A stretch of DNA of 61,501 bases from Lysobacteraceae bacterium UBA6001. GTDB lineage: Bacteria; Pseudomonadota; Gammaproteobacteria; Xanthomonadales; Xanthomonadaceae. Position numbers and translations under genes: made by a program. Of the stretch, positions 52,019 to 59,998 are shown in pieces. The notes beneath the pieces were generated by a model. The model saw nothing but the letters and a program-made list of their open reading frames with translations. It ran no database searches and was not told the origin of the DNA. The stretch spans positions 1 to 61,501 of the forward strand of contig DJAN01000262.1 of NCBI GenBank assembly GCA_002429615.1, in the 5' to 3' direction. Positions within the stretch are counted from its first letter, which is position 1; each line of letters begins with the position of its first letter.

Positions 52019-53032
52019 TCAGGGGGTCGGGAACGCTTCGTCCGTGAAGATCGCCACATGCGGCACACCGTCGGCACCGATCCAGCCGCGATACATGCCC
52101 TGAGTGTTGAACGGGAAAGCCATGTGGCCCTGGGCATCCAGGGCGATGGCGCCGCCATTGCCGCCCGCGGCCGGAATCTCCTGGTCGATCACCGCCTCGG
52201 CGGCCTGCTGCACGGACTGCCCGGCGTACTTCATGCGCGCGCAGATGTCATGGGCGGCCACCGCGCGCAGGTAGTACTCGCCCCAGCCGGTGCCGGACAC
52301 CGCGCACTGGGCGTTGGCGTAAGTGCCGGCGCCGATCACCGGCGAGTCGCCGACGCGGCCATAGCGCTTGTTGGTCATGCCACCGGTGGACGTGCCGGCG
52401 GCCAGGTGCCCGCGGGCATCCAGGGCCAGCGCGCCGACGGTGCCGAAGTGCTTGGCCGTTTCCAGGTCGGCATGGGCCTGCCCGGCCGCTTCCTCCTTCA
52501 ACGCCTTCTGCAGCTGCTGCCAGCGCTTGTCGGTGCGGAAGTAGGACGGATCGACCAGCGCCACGCCCTGTTCCTTCGCGAACACTTCGGCGCCATCGCC
52601 GGCCAGCATCACGTGCGGCGAGTGCTCCATCACCGCGCGGGCCAGCAGGATCGGATTGCGCACGCGGTGCACGCCGGCGATCGCGCCGGCCTGGCCACTG
52701 GCGCCATCCATGATCGCCGCGTCCAGTTCGTTGCGGCCGTCATGGGTGAACACCGCGCCACGGCCGGCGTTGAACTGCGGGGCGTCCTCCATCACGGTGA
52801 TGGTCGCCGCCACCGCATCCACCGCGCTGCCGCCCTTCAGCAGCACCGCGTGGCCGGCGCGCAGCGCGCGCGCCATCGCCTCGCGTGCGGCGGCCTGTTC
52901 GTCGGGCGAGAGGCTGCCTTTCTCGACGCCGGCGCCGCCGTGGATCACCAGCACCGGCGTGGCCGCCCATGCGGGCAGCACGCAGGCGGACAGGCACAGG
53001 CCCAGCAGACGGGCACGCAGGCGCTTGGACAT
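52019..53032 (-). CDS. isoaspartyl peptidase/L-asparaginase (Ntn-hydrolase), exported
   Basis: A 337-residue plant-type asparaginase. A signal peptide (LLGLCLSACVLPAWAA) is followed by TPVLVIHGGAGVEKGSL. The nucleophilic Thr that is exposed by autocleavage is in HFGTVGALALDARGHLAAGTSTGGMTNKR, and FNAGRGAVFTHDGRNELDAAIMDG is the typical alpha-subunit region. The family hydrolyses isoaspartyl dipeptides and asparagine. It belongs with the adjacent M3 peptidase as a peptide-scavenging function. Confidence 0.93.
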   Translation of the reverse strand: MSKRLRARLLGLCLSACVLPAWAATPVLVIHGGAGVEKGSLSPDEQAAAREAMARALRAGHAVLLKGGSAVDAVAATITVMEDAPQFNAGRGAVFTHDGRNELDAAIMDGASGQAGAIAGVHRVRNPILLARAVMEHSPHVMLAGDGAEVFAKEQGVALVDPSYFRTDKRWQQLQKALKEEAAGQAHADLETAKHFGTVGALALDARGHLAAGTSTGGMTNKRYGRVGDSPVIGAGTYANAQCAVSGTGWGEYYLRAVAAHDICARMKYAGQSVQQAAEAVIDQEIPAAGGNGGAIALDAQGHMAFPFNTQGMYRGWIGADGVPHVAIFTDEAFPTP

Positions 53033-53049
53033 CGGGAACTCCTCGCCGA

Positions 53050-53652
53050 TTACAGGGTGTCGCGGTTCTTGCCGCGCCACGGGCGGTACCAGGTGCGGAT
53101 CGCGGCCATGTCGGCCTGCAGGTCCTCGGTGGGCCAGAACAGCTCGCCGACGCCGATGGTCTTGCTGGGGTAGTCGAAGTAGGCCGGGATGATCGGCACG
53201 CCGGCATCGCGGGCGATCTTCCAGAAGCCGTTCTTCCAGTGCTCCACCCGCTTGCGCGTGCCTTCGGGCGTGATCACGTACCACATGCGTTCGGAGCTGC
53301 GGATCAGCCGCACCGCCTGGCCGATGGTGCCCTGCGGCGAACTGCGGTCCAGCGGGATGGCGCCGAGCTTCTTCAGCAGCGGGCCCAACGGCCACCAGAA
53401 CAGCTGCGCCTTGCCGAGCACGCGCACCTCGAAGTTCAGCGCGATCTTGGCGGCAAAGCCCCAGAAGCCATCCCAGTTGGACGAATGCGGGGCGACGATC
53501 ATCACCGCCTTGGGCACGTTCGGCAGCGTGCCCACCACCTTCCAGCCGGTGCTGCGCAGCACGCGGCGCGCCAGCGACTGGAGAAAGGCGGAATGGCCAC
53601 CCGGCGGCATCTCGGGCGGCGCGGGCTGGGACAGCAGATCGGTTTGACTCAA
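53050..53652 (-). CDS. lysophospholipid acyltransferase family protein
   Basis: A 200-residue acyltransferase of the PlsC type. The H-X4-D catalytic motif appears as PHSSNWDGFWGF (H to D in HSSNWD), the phosphate-binding motif is TPEGTRKRVEHWKNGF, and FWWPLGPLLKKLGAIPLDR is the middle motif. There is no clear transmembrane helix, so it may be peripheral. It would acylate a lysophospholipid or similar. The start is TTG, supported by GGGAG at seven bases; the ribosome site overlaps the end of arfB. Confidence 0.87.
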   Translation of the reverse strand: MSQTDLLSQPAPPEMPPGGHSAFLQSLARRVLRSTGWKVVGTLPNVPKAVMIVAPHSSNWDGFWGFAAKIALNFEVRVLGKAQLFWWPLGPLLKKLGAIPLDRSSPQGTIGQAVRLIRSSERMWYVITPEGTRKRVEHWKNGFWKIARDAGVPIIPAYFDYPSKTIGVGELFWPTEDLQADMAAIRTWYRPWRGKNRDTL

Positions 53653-53655
53653 GGG

Positions 53656-54087
53656 TTACTCCCAATGGGAAGACGAGCGCCCGCGCTTGACGTGGCTGCG
53701 CTCGCGCTTGGTATCGAGACGGCGCAGCTGCGAACCGCGGGTGGGCTTGGTGGCGATCCGTCGCTTGGGTGCCGACAGGCCGCCGGCGATGAAGTCGGCC
53801 AGGCGCGCCCGCGCGTCCTCGCGGTTGCGGTCCTGGGTACGGAAACGCTGCGCGTCGATGACCAGCACGCCTTCGCCGGTCATGCGACGGTCGCGCTTGG
53901 CCAGCAGGCGCGCTCGCACCGGCTCCGGCAGCGAGGGCGAGCTGGCCACGTCGAAGCGCAGCTCCACCGCGGTGGAGACCTTGTTGACGTTCTGCCCGCC
54001 GGCACCGCTGGCGCGCACGAACCGCTCGACGATCTCGCCGGGCGGGATCGCCAGCTGCGGACTGATCTGGAGGGGTTCGGCGGCCAT
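53656..54087 (-). CDS. arfB: alternative ribosome-rescue factor ArfB
   Basis: A 143-residue ArfB (YaeJ)-type peptidyl-tRNA hydrolase. The catalytic GGQ is in SGAGGQNVNKVSTAVELRFDV. The basic C-terminal tail (PKRRIATKPTRGSQLRRLDTKRERSHVKRGRS), which inserts in the mRNA channel of stalled ribosomes, is present. The gene precedes the acyltransferase gene with a 3-bp gap, so the two are presumably co-translated. Confidence 0.94.
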   Translation of the reverse strand: MAAEPLQISPQLAIPPGEIVERFVRASGAGGQNVNKVSTAVELRFDVASSPSLPEPVRARLLAKRDRRMTGEGVLVIDAQRFRTQDRNREDARARLADFIAGGLSAPKRRIATKPTRGSQLRRLDTKRERSHVKRGRSSSHWE

Positions 54088-54189
54088 GCGCCGGATTGTA
54101 ATCGGGCCGGATGACGCTGCGCCGCCTTTTCCTTCAAATCGGACTGATCGGGGTATGCTGGCCGCCGATCCCCAGCAGGATGCACGACG

Positions 54190-54756
54190 ATGATCGCAAT
54201 TTCCGTCCGCGGGCCGGGCCTGCAGATGCGTGGTTTGCTGATGCTGTTGCTGGCTTGCCTGGCGTGGAGCGCCCAGGCCGCACCGCCCACCGATGCCGAC
54301 GTCAACCGCCTGCTCGCCGCCTCGCGGGCGCAGAACATGCTCGACAGCATGCTGCCGCAGCTGGAGCAGATGCAGCGCGAGCAGTTCGCCCGCATCGCCG
54401 CCGACCGCCCGCTCACCGCCGCGCAGCAGACCCAGCTGCGACAGGTGCAGGACCGCACGCGGCAGACCCTCGGACAGGCGCTGTCGTGGTCGCAGATGCG
54501 GCCGATGTACGTGGACCTGTACAAGCGCACGTTCTCGCGCGAGGACGTGATCGCGATGGCCGAGTTCTACGAGAGCCCGGCCGGCCAGAGCCTGCTGGAC
54601 AAGACGCCACTGCTGATGCGCAACGTGATGGAAGCGATCCAGCAGAAGATGACGCCGATGATGGCCGACCTGCAGAAGGACCTGAACCAGATCCTGGCCG
54701 AGCCGGCGACAGCGCCGGCACCGGCACCGGCACCGACGAAGCCGGCGAAACCCTGA
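54190..54756 (+). CDS. DUF2059-domain periplasmic protein
   Basis: A 188-residue exported protein. A signal peptide (MRGLLMLLLACLAWSAQA) precedes a mostly helical domain with DADVNRLLAASRAQNMLDSML and the DUF2059 core MYVDLYKRTFSREDVIAMAEFYESPAGQSLLDK. A Pro/Ala-rich tail (TAPAPAPAPTKPAKP) ends it. Function of DUF2059 proteins is unknown. Translation could also start at the ATG 12 codons downstream, directly before the signal peptide. Confidence 0.85.
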   Translation: MIAISVRGPGLQMRGLLMLLLACLAWSAQAAPPTDADVNRLLAASRAQNMLDSMLPQLEQMQREQFARIAADRPLTAAQQTQLRQVQDRTRQTLGQALSWSQMRPMYVDLYKRTFSREDVIAMAEFYESPAGQSLLDKTPLLMRNVMEAIQQKMTPMMADLQKDLNQILAEPATAPAPAPAPTKPAKP

Positions 54757-54810
54757 GTCCGGGCTTCCCGGCGGCTACGGGCCGCACTTCTATTCTTTTG
54801 CCTGTTCTTT

Positions 54811-54873
54811 TGTAGGAGCGGCTTCAGCCGCGACCGCCATGATCCGCAGTCGCGGCTGAAGCCGCTCCTACAG
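54811..54873. repeat. REP pair (REPIN) overlapping the 3' end of truC
   Basis: Inverted arms at 54811-54834 and 54849-54873, with a 14-bp spacer, are of the same family as those at 34258-34322. Each arm holds the core GCGGCTTCAGCCGC. The right arm includes the last codons' region of truC, whose TAG stop is read from the conserved CTGTAG end of the arm. Confidence 0.88.
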
Positions 54874-55632
54874 CGGCTGTCGCGGCGCCCACCCGAACAG
54901 CCCCATCGCCTTGGCGAACTCGCCTTCCGGCGCGGCGAACACCTCCATCCTGCGCCCATCCACCGGATGCGGGAACGCCAGCCGCTCGGCGTGCAGCAGC
55001 ATCCGGTGCACCCCCAGCATGCGGAAGGTCCGGTTGTGGCGGCCGTCGCCGTGGCTGGTGTCGCCAATCAGATGGTGCGACAGGTGCTTGAGATGCCGGC
55101 GGATCTGCCGGAAGCGCCCGGTCAACGGCCGGGCACGCAGCAGCGCGTAGCGCGAGGTCGGAAAGCCGGTCGACGGCACCTCCAGCTCGCCACACAGCAG
55201 GCGCTCGAACTCGGTCACCGCGTCCTTCTTCTGCGGCTTCCCCGGCCCCCCGTCCAGCGCGTGGTCGACGGTGAAGCGGTCCTCCGCCGGCCAACCACGG
55301 CAGATCGCCAGGTAGTCCTTCTCCACCTCGCCGCCCATCAACGCCTTGCCCAGCGTGCTGGCACTGTCGCGGTCGAAGGCCAGCAACAGGCAGCCGCTGG
55401 TCGCGCGGTCCAGCCGGTGCACCAGGAACACCTGGCGGCCGAACTGCTCGCGCAGGCGGTCGGCGAGGAAATCGTCCTCGCCCCGCGCCAGCTTGCTGTC
55501 GTGGACCATCAGCCCGGCGGGCTTGTCGACCACGGCGAGGTAGTCGTCCTGGTACAGCACGGGAATCGGCGCCGGGGCGGGTTCGGGCGCAAAGTGGCCG
55601 GGCAGGCCGTCGGTATCGGAGATCGCGTTCAC
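54868..55632 (-). CDS. truC: tRNA pseudouridine(65) synthase TruC-like
   Basis: A 254-residue RluA-family pseudouridine synthase. The catalytic Asp lies in HRLDRATSGCLLLA; GRFRQIRRHLKHLSHHLIGDTSHGDGRHNR matches TruC better than RluA or RluD. There is no S4 domain. It modifies U65 in certain tRNAs. An extra N-terminal tail of about 25 residues precedes VLYQDDYLAVVDKPAG. Start is GTG. The stop codon is supplied by a REP arm, so the C-terminal few residues (RQPL) may have been altered by REP insertion. Confidence 0.88.
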   Translation of the reverse strand: MNAISDTDGLPGHFAPEPAPAPIPVLYQDDYLAVVDKPAGLMVHDSKLARGEDDFLADRLREQFGRQVFLVHRLDRATSGCLLLAFDRDSASTLGKALMGGEVEKDYLAICRGWPAEDRFTVDHALDGGPGKPQKKDAVTEFERLLCGELEVPSTGFPTSRYALLRARPLTGRFRQIRRHLKHLSHHLIGDTSHGDGRHNRTFRMLGVHRMLLHAERLAFPHPVDGRRMEVFAAPEGEFAKAMGLFGWAPRQPL

Positions 55633-55675
55633 CCCACCATTATCCGGTCTGGTCCTTTGCCCGTCATGGCAGGCG

Positions 55676-55692
55676 CTTAAGAATCGCTTAAA
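55676..55692 (+). promoter_or_regulatory. PmrA/QseB-like direct-repeat box before the response regulator
   Basis: CTTAAGAATCGCTTAAA consists of two six-base repeats CTTAAG and CTTAAA with a 5-bp spacer, the architecture of PmrA/BasR/QseB sites. It ends 14 bp before the response-regulator ATG. Confidence 0.6.
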
Positions 55693-55706
55693 GCTTTGCC
55701 TCTACC

Positions 55707-56393
55707 ATGCCAGGCTTCCCCGCCTCGGCCCCGCCCTTGTCCCAACTGCTGCTCGTGGAAGACGACGCCATGCTCGGCGATGCGCTCGCCGAAGCCTTGG
55801 CCGGCGATGGCTGGGAGGTCGACCGCGCCCGCGACGTCGGCCAGGCCCGCTTGGCGCTGGTCGAGCACGCCTATTCCGCCGTGCTGCTGGACCTGGGCCT
55901 GCCGCAGGGCTCGGGGCTGGACGTGCTGCGCGCCATGCGCCAGCGCTACGACCCCACGCCGGTGCTGATCATCACCGCGCGCGACCAGCTCAGCGACCGC
56001 ATCAGCGGGCTGGATTCCGGCGCGGACGACTATCTGGTCAAGCCCTTCCAGAGCGATGAGCTGTGCGCGCGCCTGCGCGCGGTGGTGCGCCGCAGCCAGG
56101 GCCGGGTGACGCCCGCGCTGGAATGGCAGGGCGTGCGCGTGGACCCGGCCTCGCGCCATGTCGAACGCGATGGCGTGGCGGTCCGGCTGGGCGCGCACGA
56201 GTACCGCACCCTGGTGGCACTGCTCGAACGCCGCGGCCGTGCGGTGCCGCGCGAGACGCTGGAGGCACAGGTCTACGGCGGGGGTGGCACGCTGGAGAGC
56301 AATACCATCGCGGTGTACGTGCACCAACTGCGGCGCAAGCTCGGCGATGATTTCATCGTCACCGTGCATGGCATCGGCTACCGGATCGGCTGA
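55707..56393 (+). CDS. OmpR-family response regulator (QseB/PmrA-like)
   Basis: A 228-residue regulator: the receiver domain has acidic residues (LVEDDAM), the phospho-acceptor D62 (LLDLGLPQGSG), Thr (ITARD) and Lys (VKPF). The C-terminal winged helix contains LGAHEYRTLVALLERRGRAVPRETL and NTIAVYVHQLRRKLG, typical of PmrA/QseB. No Shine-Dalgarno precedes the ATG, and the direct-repeat box stands where -35 would be, so the mRNA may be nearly leaderless; a TTG ten codons later would give the more usual N-terminus. The stop overlaps the kinase ATG (TGATG). Confidence 0.92.
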   Translation: MPGFPASAPPLSQLLLVEDDAMLGDALAEALAGDGWEVDRARDVGQARLALVEHAYSAVLLDLGLPQGSGLDVLRAMRQRYDPTPVLIITARDQLSDRISGLDSGADDYLVKPFQSDELCARLRAVVRRSQGRVTPALEWQGVRVDPASRHVERDGVAVRLGAHEYRTLVALLERRGRAVPRETLEAQVYGGGGTLESNTIAVYVHQLRRKLGDDFIVTVHGIGYRIG

Positions 56394-57781
56394 TGCGCCA
56401 CCCCTCGCTCAAGCTCAAGCTGCTCAAGACGCTGATGGCGGTGATCATTGGCGGCTGGCTGATCTGGCTGCTGTGCCAGCACGACCAGGTGAGCCGCCAG
56501 CAGAGCCGGCAGGGCGACCTGCTGCTGCGTGAAGTGGCCGAGCAGGTATTGCTGTCGATGCCGCGCAACATCGCCGATGTCGGCAGCGCCGGCTACCTGG
56601 AGCTGCCGCCGACGCTGGACGCCGCGCCCACCCGCGAGTTCGACAAGATCCGCTTCCAGGTATGGAGCCTGGCCAGCGGCGAGCGCGTGGTCGCCTCGCG
56701 CAAGGCGCCGACCACGCCGCTGAAGCCCGGCTTCGTCCCCGGCTTCGGCAACGTGCGCACCGCCGGCGACCGCTGGCGCGTGTATGCGGTGACCGACGCC
56801 GAGGGGCGCGTGCAGGTGCAGGTGGGCTTGGCGCAGTCGCAGGTGGAGGCCGAACTGGCGCATTGGATCCGGGTCAGCCTGATCTCGGCGATCGGCGTGC
56901 TGCTGGCGTTCGCGCTGGCGATCTGGCTGGCGGTGAGCTGGAGCCTGCGCTCGACCAACCGCCTGCGCGACGGCATGGCCGCGCGCGAGCCGCTCGACCT
57001 CACCCCGCTGCCGACCGCCGGGATCGCGCGCGAGATCCTGCCGCTGGTGTGTTCGTTCAACGACCTGCTGGGCCGCCTGGGCGTGGCGATGCAGCGCGAG
57101 CGGCAGTTCCTCGCCGAAGCGGCGCATGAAATCCGCACCCCGCTGGCGGCGCTGCAGACCCAGACCGAGCTGGCGATGCGTGCCACCGACCCGGCGCAGA
57201 CCCGCGAAGCCTTGCAGCGCCTGCACGGCGGCATCGAACGCATCACCCGCCTCGCCCAGCAGCTGCTCGACTCGGCGCGGTTGGAAGCCTCGCGCAACGA
57301 AGGCCGCGAGGCGATCGTGGAGTTGTCGGACGTGGCCACCATGGTCGCGCGCGAGTTCGAGGCGATGGCGATGCGGCGTGGCCAGACCCTGGTGCTGACC
57401 ATCGAGGAAGCACGGGTCTGTGCCGACATCGACGATCTCGGCATCCTGCTGCGCAACCTGGTCGACAACGCGGTGCGCTACTGCGGCGAGGGTGGCCGCA
57501 TCGAGATCTGCTGCCACGCCGACAAGCTGGCCGGCGAGGCGGTACTGCGCGTGCGCGACGATGGCCCCGGCGTACCGGCGCACGAACGCGAACGCATTTT
57601 CGACCGCTTCTTCCGCGGCAGTACCGGCAACGGTGAGCGCGGCAGCGGGGTCGGCCTGTCGCTGGTGGCGCGGATCGCGCGCCACCATGGCGCACGCATC
57701 GAGACCGGCCCGGGCCTGCAGGGCCGCGGCCTGTGCATCGCGGTGCGCTTCGCCCTGCAGGACGAAGCGCCCGCCGGTTGA
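56393..57781 (+). CDS. sensor histidine kinase (QseC/PmrB-like)
   Basis: A 462-residue inner-membrane kinase: TM1 near residues 10-28 (LKTLMAVIIGGWLIWLLC), a periplasmic sensor domain (about 30-155), TM2 (SLISAIGVLLAFALAIWLAV), a HAMP-like linker, phospho-accepting H245 (AEAAHEIRTPLAALQTQ), and N (LRNLVDNAVRY), G1 (VRDDGPGVP) and G2 (GSGVGLSLVARI) boxes. It pairs with the response regulator immediately upstream. The sensor domain resembles the QseC/TctE N-terminal domain. The signal is unknown. Confidence 0.93.
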   Translation: MRHPSLKLKLLKTLMAVIIGGWLIWLLCQHDQVSRQQSRQGDLLLREVAEQVLLSMPRNIADVGSAGYLELPPTLDAAPTREFDKIRFQVWSLASGERVVASRKAPTTPLKPGFVPGFGNVRTAGDRWRVYAVTDAEGRVQVQVGLAQSQVEAELAHWIRVSLISAIGVLLAFALAIWLAVSWSLRSTNRLRDGMAAREPLDLTPLPTAGIAREILPLVCSFNDLLGRLGVAMQRERQFLAEAAHEIRTPLAALQTQTELAMRATDPAQTREALQRLHGGIERITRLAQQLLDSARLEASRNEGREAIVELSDVATMVAREFEAMAMRRGQTLVLTIEEARVCADIDDLGILLRNLVDNAVRYCGEGGRIEICCHADKLAGEAVLRVRDDGPGVPAHERERIFDRFFRGSTGNGERGSGVGLSLVARIARHHGARIETGPGLQGRGLCIAVRFALQDEAPAG

Positions 57782-57784
57782 GGC

Positions 57785-58882
57785 TTACTCGGCCGCGAGC
57801 TCGCGGCCGGCGGCGCCCCGCCACCACATGCGCAGCGGCGGCGGCTGGCGCGGATCCACCGCCTGGCCCAGCAGCGGCATCGCGATCGCCACCTGGCGCT
57901 GGCGCGCCGCGGCGAGGACCTGCTCCATCGGCGCATACCAGTCGTGGAAGGCCAGGTCGAAAGTGCTGTTGTGGATCGGCACCAGCCAGCGGCCGCGCAG
58001 GTCGATATGCGCCTGCACGGTCTGCTCCGGCAGCATGTGTACGCCCGACCACAGCGGGTCGTACGCCCCGCATTCCACCAGGGTCAGGTCGAACGGGCCA
58101 AGGCGGCGGCCGATCTCGGCGAAGCCGTCGAAGTAGCCGCTATCGCCACTGAAGAACAGGTTGAGCTCGGGAGTGCGGATGGCCCACGACGCCCACAGCC
58201 GGCGATCGCGGTCGAACAGCCCGCGGCCTGAGAAATGCTGCGCCGGGGTGGCGGTGAAGGTGATCCGTCCGGCGTCGTAGGACTGCCACCAGTCGAGCTG
58301 GTGGATGCGCGCGGCCGGCACGCCCCAGCGCTGGATCAGATCCCCGACGCCGAGCGGCGTGACGAAGGTTTCGGCGCGCTTGGCCAACGCGATGATCGTG
58401 GCCTTGTCGAGATGATCGTAGTGATCGTGCGAGATCAGCACGCCCTTCAGCGGCGGCAGGTCTTCCAGCGCCAGCATCGGCGGCTGGAACCGCTTGGGGC
58501 CGGCCCAGCTGACGGGTGAGGCGCGCTCGGAGAACACCGGGTCGGTGATCCACCAACCGCCATCCAGCCGCATCAGCACGCTGGAATGACCCAGCCGGAA
58601 CAGCTCGCCTTCCTGCGCGGCGGCCAGGACCTCGGCGGTGATCGGGCTGACCGGGATCGGCGCGGAGGGCCGCGTGCCCGGCTGCTTGCCAGTGAGGAAC
58701 TTCCACCACAGCGAGACGGTTTCACGTCCTTCCGGCATGCGCGGCGTGGCCGCGTTGCGGAAACGACCTTCCTGGAATTGGGGAGACAACGGGTATTCGA
58801 GAGCAGAACCGGAAACCGACATGCCGGTGATTCCTGTAGCAAGGACGAGGGAGAGGGAAATCCAGAGCCAGCGGCGCTTCAC
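57785..58882 (-). CDS. NAPE-PLD-like metallo-beta-lactamase fold hydrolase, membrane-anchored
   Basis: A 365-residue MBL-fold hydrolase with an N-terminal anchor (LWISLSLVLATGITGMSVSG). The pattern FRLGHSSVLMRLDGGWWITDPVFSERASP, then ISHDHYDHLD and FFSGDSGYFDGF and VECGAYDPLW, is that of the NAPE-PLD/UlaG-like group, which hydrolyses phospholipid or phosphodiester bonds, and the metal-binding residues HxHxDH are present. Its GTG start overlaps the preceding GNAT stop (GTGA). It may remodel membrane lipids under the adjacent two-component system. Confidence 0.85.
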   Translation of the reverse strand: MKRRWLWISLSLVLATGITGMSVSGSALEYPLSPQFQEGRFRNAATPRMPEGRETVSLWWKFLTGKQPGTRPSAPIPVSPITAEVLAAAQEGELFRLGHSSVLMRLDGGWWITDPVFSERASPVSWAGPKRFQPPMLALEDLPPLKGVLISHDHYDHLDKATIIALAKRAETFVTPLGVGDLIQRWGVPAARIHQLDWWQSYDAGRITFTATPAQHFSGRGLFDRDRRLWASWAIRTPELNLFFSGDSGYFDGFAEIGRRLGPFDLTLVECGAYDPLWSGVHMLPEQTVQAHIDLRGRWLVPIHNSTFDLAFHDWYAPMEQVLAAARQRQVAIAMPLLGQAVDPRQPPPLRMWWRGAAGRELAAE

Positions 58883-59319
58883 GGCGCGACCGGCCAGTGC
58901 AGGCGCGTGCAGCCCATGTCGTCGGCGATGCGGCGGGCCTGCAGCCGCAGACCTTCGCCGATGCCGCCGCCGCGCCAGGCGGGCTTCACGTACAGGCCCT
59001 CCACCCGCAGGCAGTACTCGCCTTCGGGGAGATCCAGGCCAACGCTGGCCACCAGCGCACCGACATCGCGGCCGCCACTGCGGGCGATCCATGCCCAGGC
59101 GCGATACGGCGCGTCGAGCAGCGCCTCGCGCAAAGGCAGGGGCGCCGAGCCCGGCAACGGCGTGGCCGATGCCTCCTGGCACAGCACCCACAGGCGCGCG
59201 AGCGCATCGGCATCCACGCGCTCCAGCGACCAGGCCGGCGCGATGCGCCGGGTGCCAGGCATCGCCTCGCGTACCAGCGCGATCATGCGGGCTGGACCGG
59301 CAGACACGGGAAGGGGCAT
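58879..59319 (-). CDS. GNAT-family N-acetyltransferase
   Basis: A 146-residue GNAT domain. The acetyl-CoA-binding region is YVKPAWRGGGIGEGLRLQARRIADDMGCTRLHW, and EGEYCLRVEGLYVKP is beta-4/beta-5. The acceptor cannot be predicted. It is coupled to the NAPE-PLD-like gene by a 4-bp overlap. The start is uncertain: ATG at 59319 gives a normal GNAT length, while an ATG 18 codons earlier at 59373 lies just downstream of the PmrA-like box. Confidence 0.8.
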   Translation of the reverse strand: MPLPVSAGPARMIALVREAMPGTRRIAPAWSLERVDADALARLWVLCQEASATPLPGSAPLPLREALLDAPYRAWAWIARSGGRDVGALVASVGLDLPEGEYCLRVEGLYVKPAWRGGGIGEGLRLQARRIADDMGCTRLHWPVAP

Positions 59320-59384
59320 TGCGACGTCATCGACGATTCTCCATGGGCAGGGGGAGGCCCATGGAGACAGCATGCGCGGCGGGC

Positions 59385-59401
59385 TTTAAGAACCCTTTAA
59401 G
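59385..59401 (-). promoter_or_regulatory. PmrA/QseB-like direct-repeat box before the GNAT/NAPE-PLD operon
   Basis: On the minus strand the sequence reads CTTAAAGGGTTCTTAAA: two CTTAAA repeats with a 5-bp spacer. It overlaps the end of the O-methyltransferase gene and has the same spacing and orientation relative to its target as the box before the response regulator. Confidence 0.55.
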
Positions 59402-59994
59402 ACCAGACCGCCGGGCTTAACCGCAAGCAACTCGCCCTTCCCGACCGGCACCAGGGACACGGCATAGCCACGCGCGGCGTCGAGCAGTGCGCGCAGTGCC
59501 GCGATCTCCTGCGCATGAGATACCGCGTTGTCGACCACCAGCAGACCGCCGGGCCGCAGCACGCGGTCGATCCAGGGCCACCACTGTGCGTAGGCCTGGC
59601 GCTGGGAGTCGAGGAACACCAGGTCGATCGCCGACGCCGGTGCGGCCGCCAGCCAATCGCCCGCATCCCCCTGCCACTGCGTGATGGCACCGGTCAGCCC
59701 GCCCCGCAGGAAGTTCTCGCGTGCCATCGCCACCTTGTCCGCATCGCGCTCCAGGGTGATGACATGGCCGCCATGCGCTTGTGCCGCTTCGGCCAGCCAC
59801 AGCGTGGAGTAGCCGTTGGAGGTGCCGATTTCCAGGATGCGTCGCGCCTGCGTGGCGCGCACCAGCACGGCGAGGAACTCGCCGGTGTCCGGGGTGATGT
59901 TGAGCATGCGCGCCGCATGCGCGGCGTCGGCATCATGCGTGGCGCCGAATGCCGCCAGTTCTTCCTTCAGACGTGCGAGGACGCTGGAAGCCAT
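59386..59994 (-). CDS. O-methyltransferase (catechol O-methyltransferase-like)
   Basis: A 202-residue class I SAM methyltransferase of the CCoAOMT/YrrM type. Motif I is RILEIGTSNGYSTLWLAEA, the following acidic loop is LERDADKVAMAR, and IDLVFLDSQRQAYAQWW with RPGGLLVVDNAV carries the metal-binding Asp/Asn residues. The substrate is unknown. It begins 4 bp after the ubiB stop, so translation is probably coupled, but a role in ubiquinone methylation is not supported by family; ubiquinone O-methylation is done by UbiG. Confidence 0.87.
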   Translation of the reverse strand: MASSVLARLKEELAAFGATHDADAAHAARMLNITPDTGEFLAVLVRATQARRILEIGTSNGYSTLWLAEAAQAHGGHVITLERDADKVAMARENFLRGGLTGAITQWQGDAGDWLAAAPASAIDLVFLDSQRQAYAQWWPWIDRVLRPGGLLVVDNAVSHAQEIAALRALLDAARGYAVSLVPVGKGELLAVKPGGLVLKGS

Positions 59995-59998
59995 GCGC

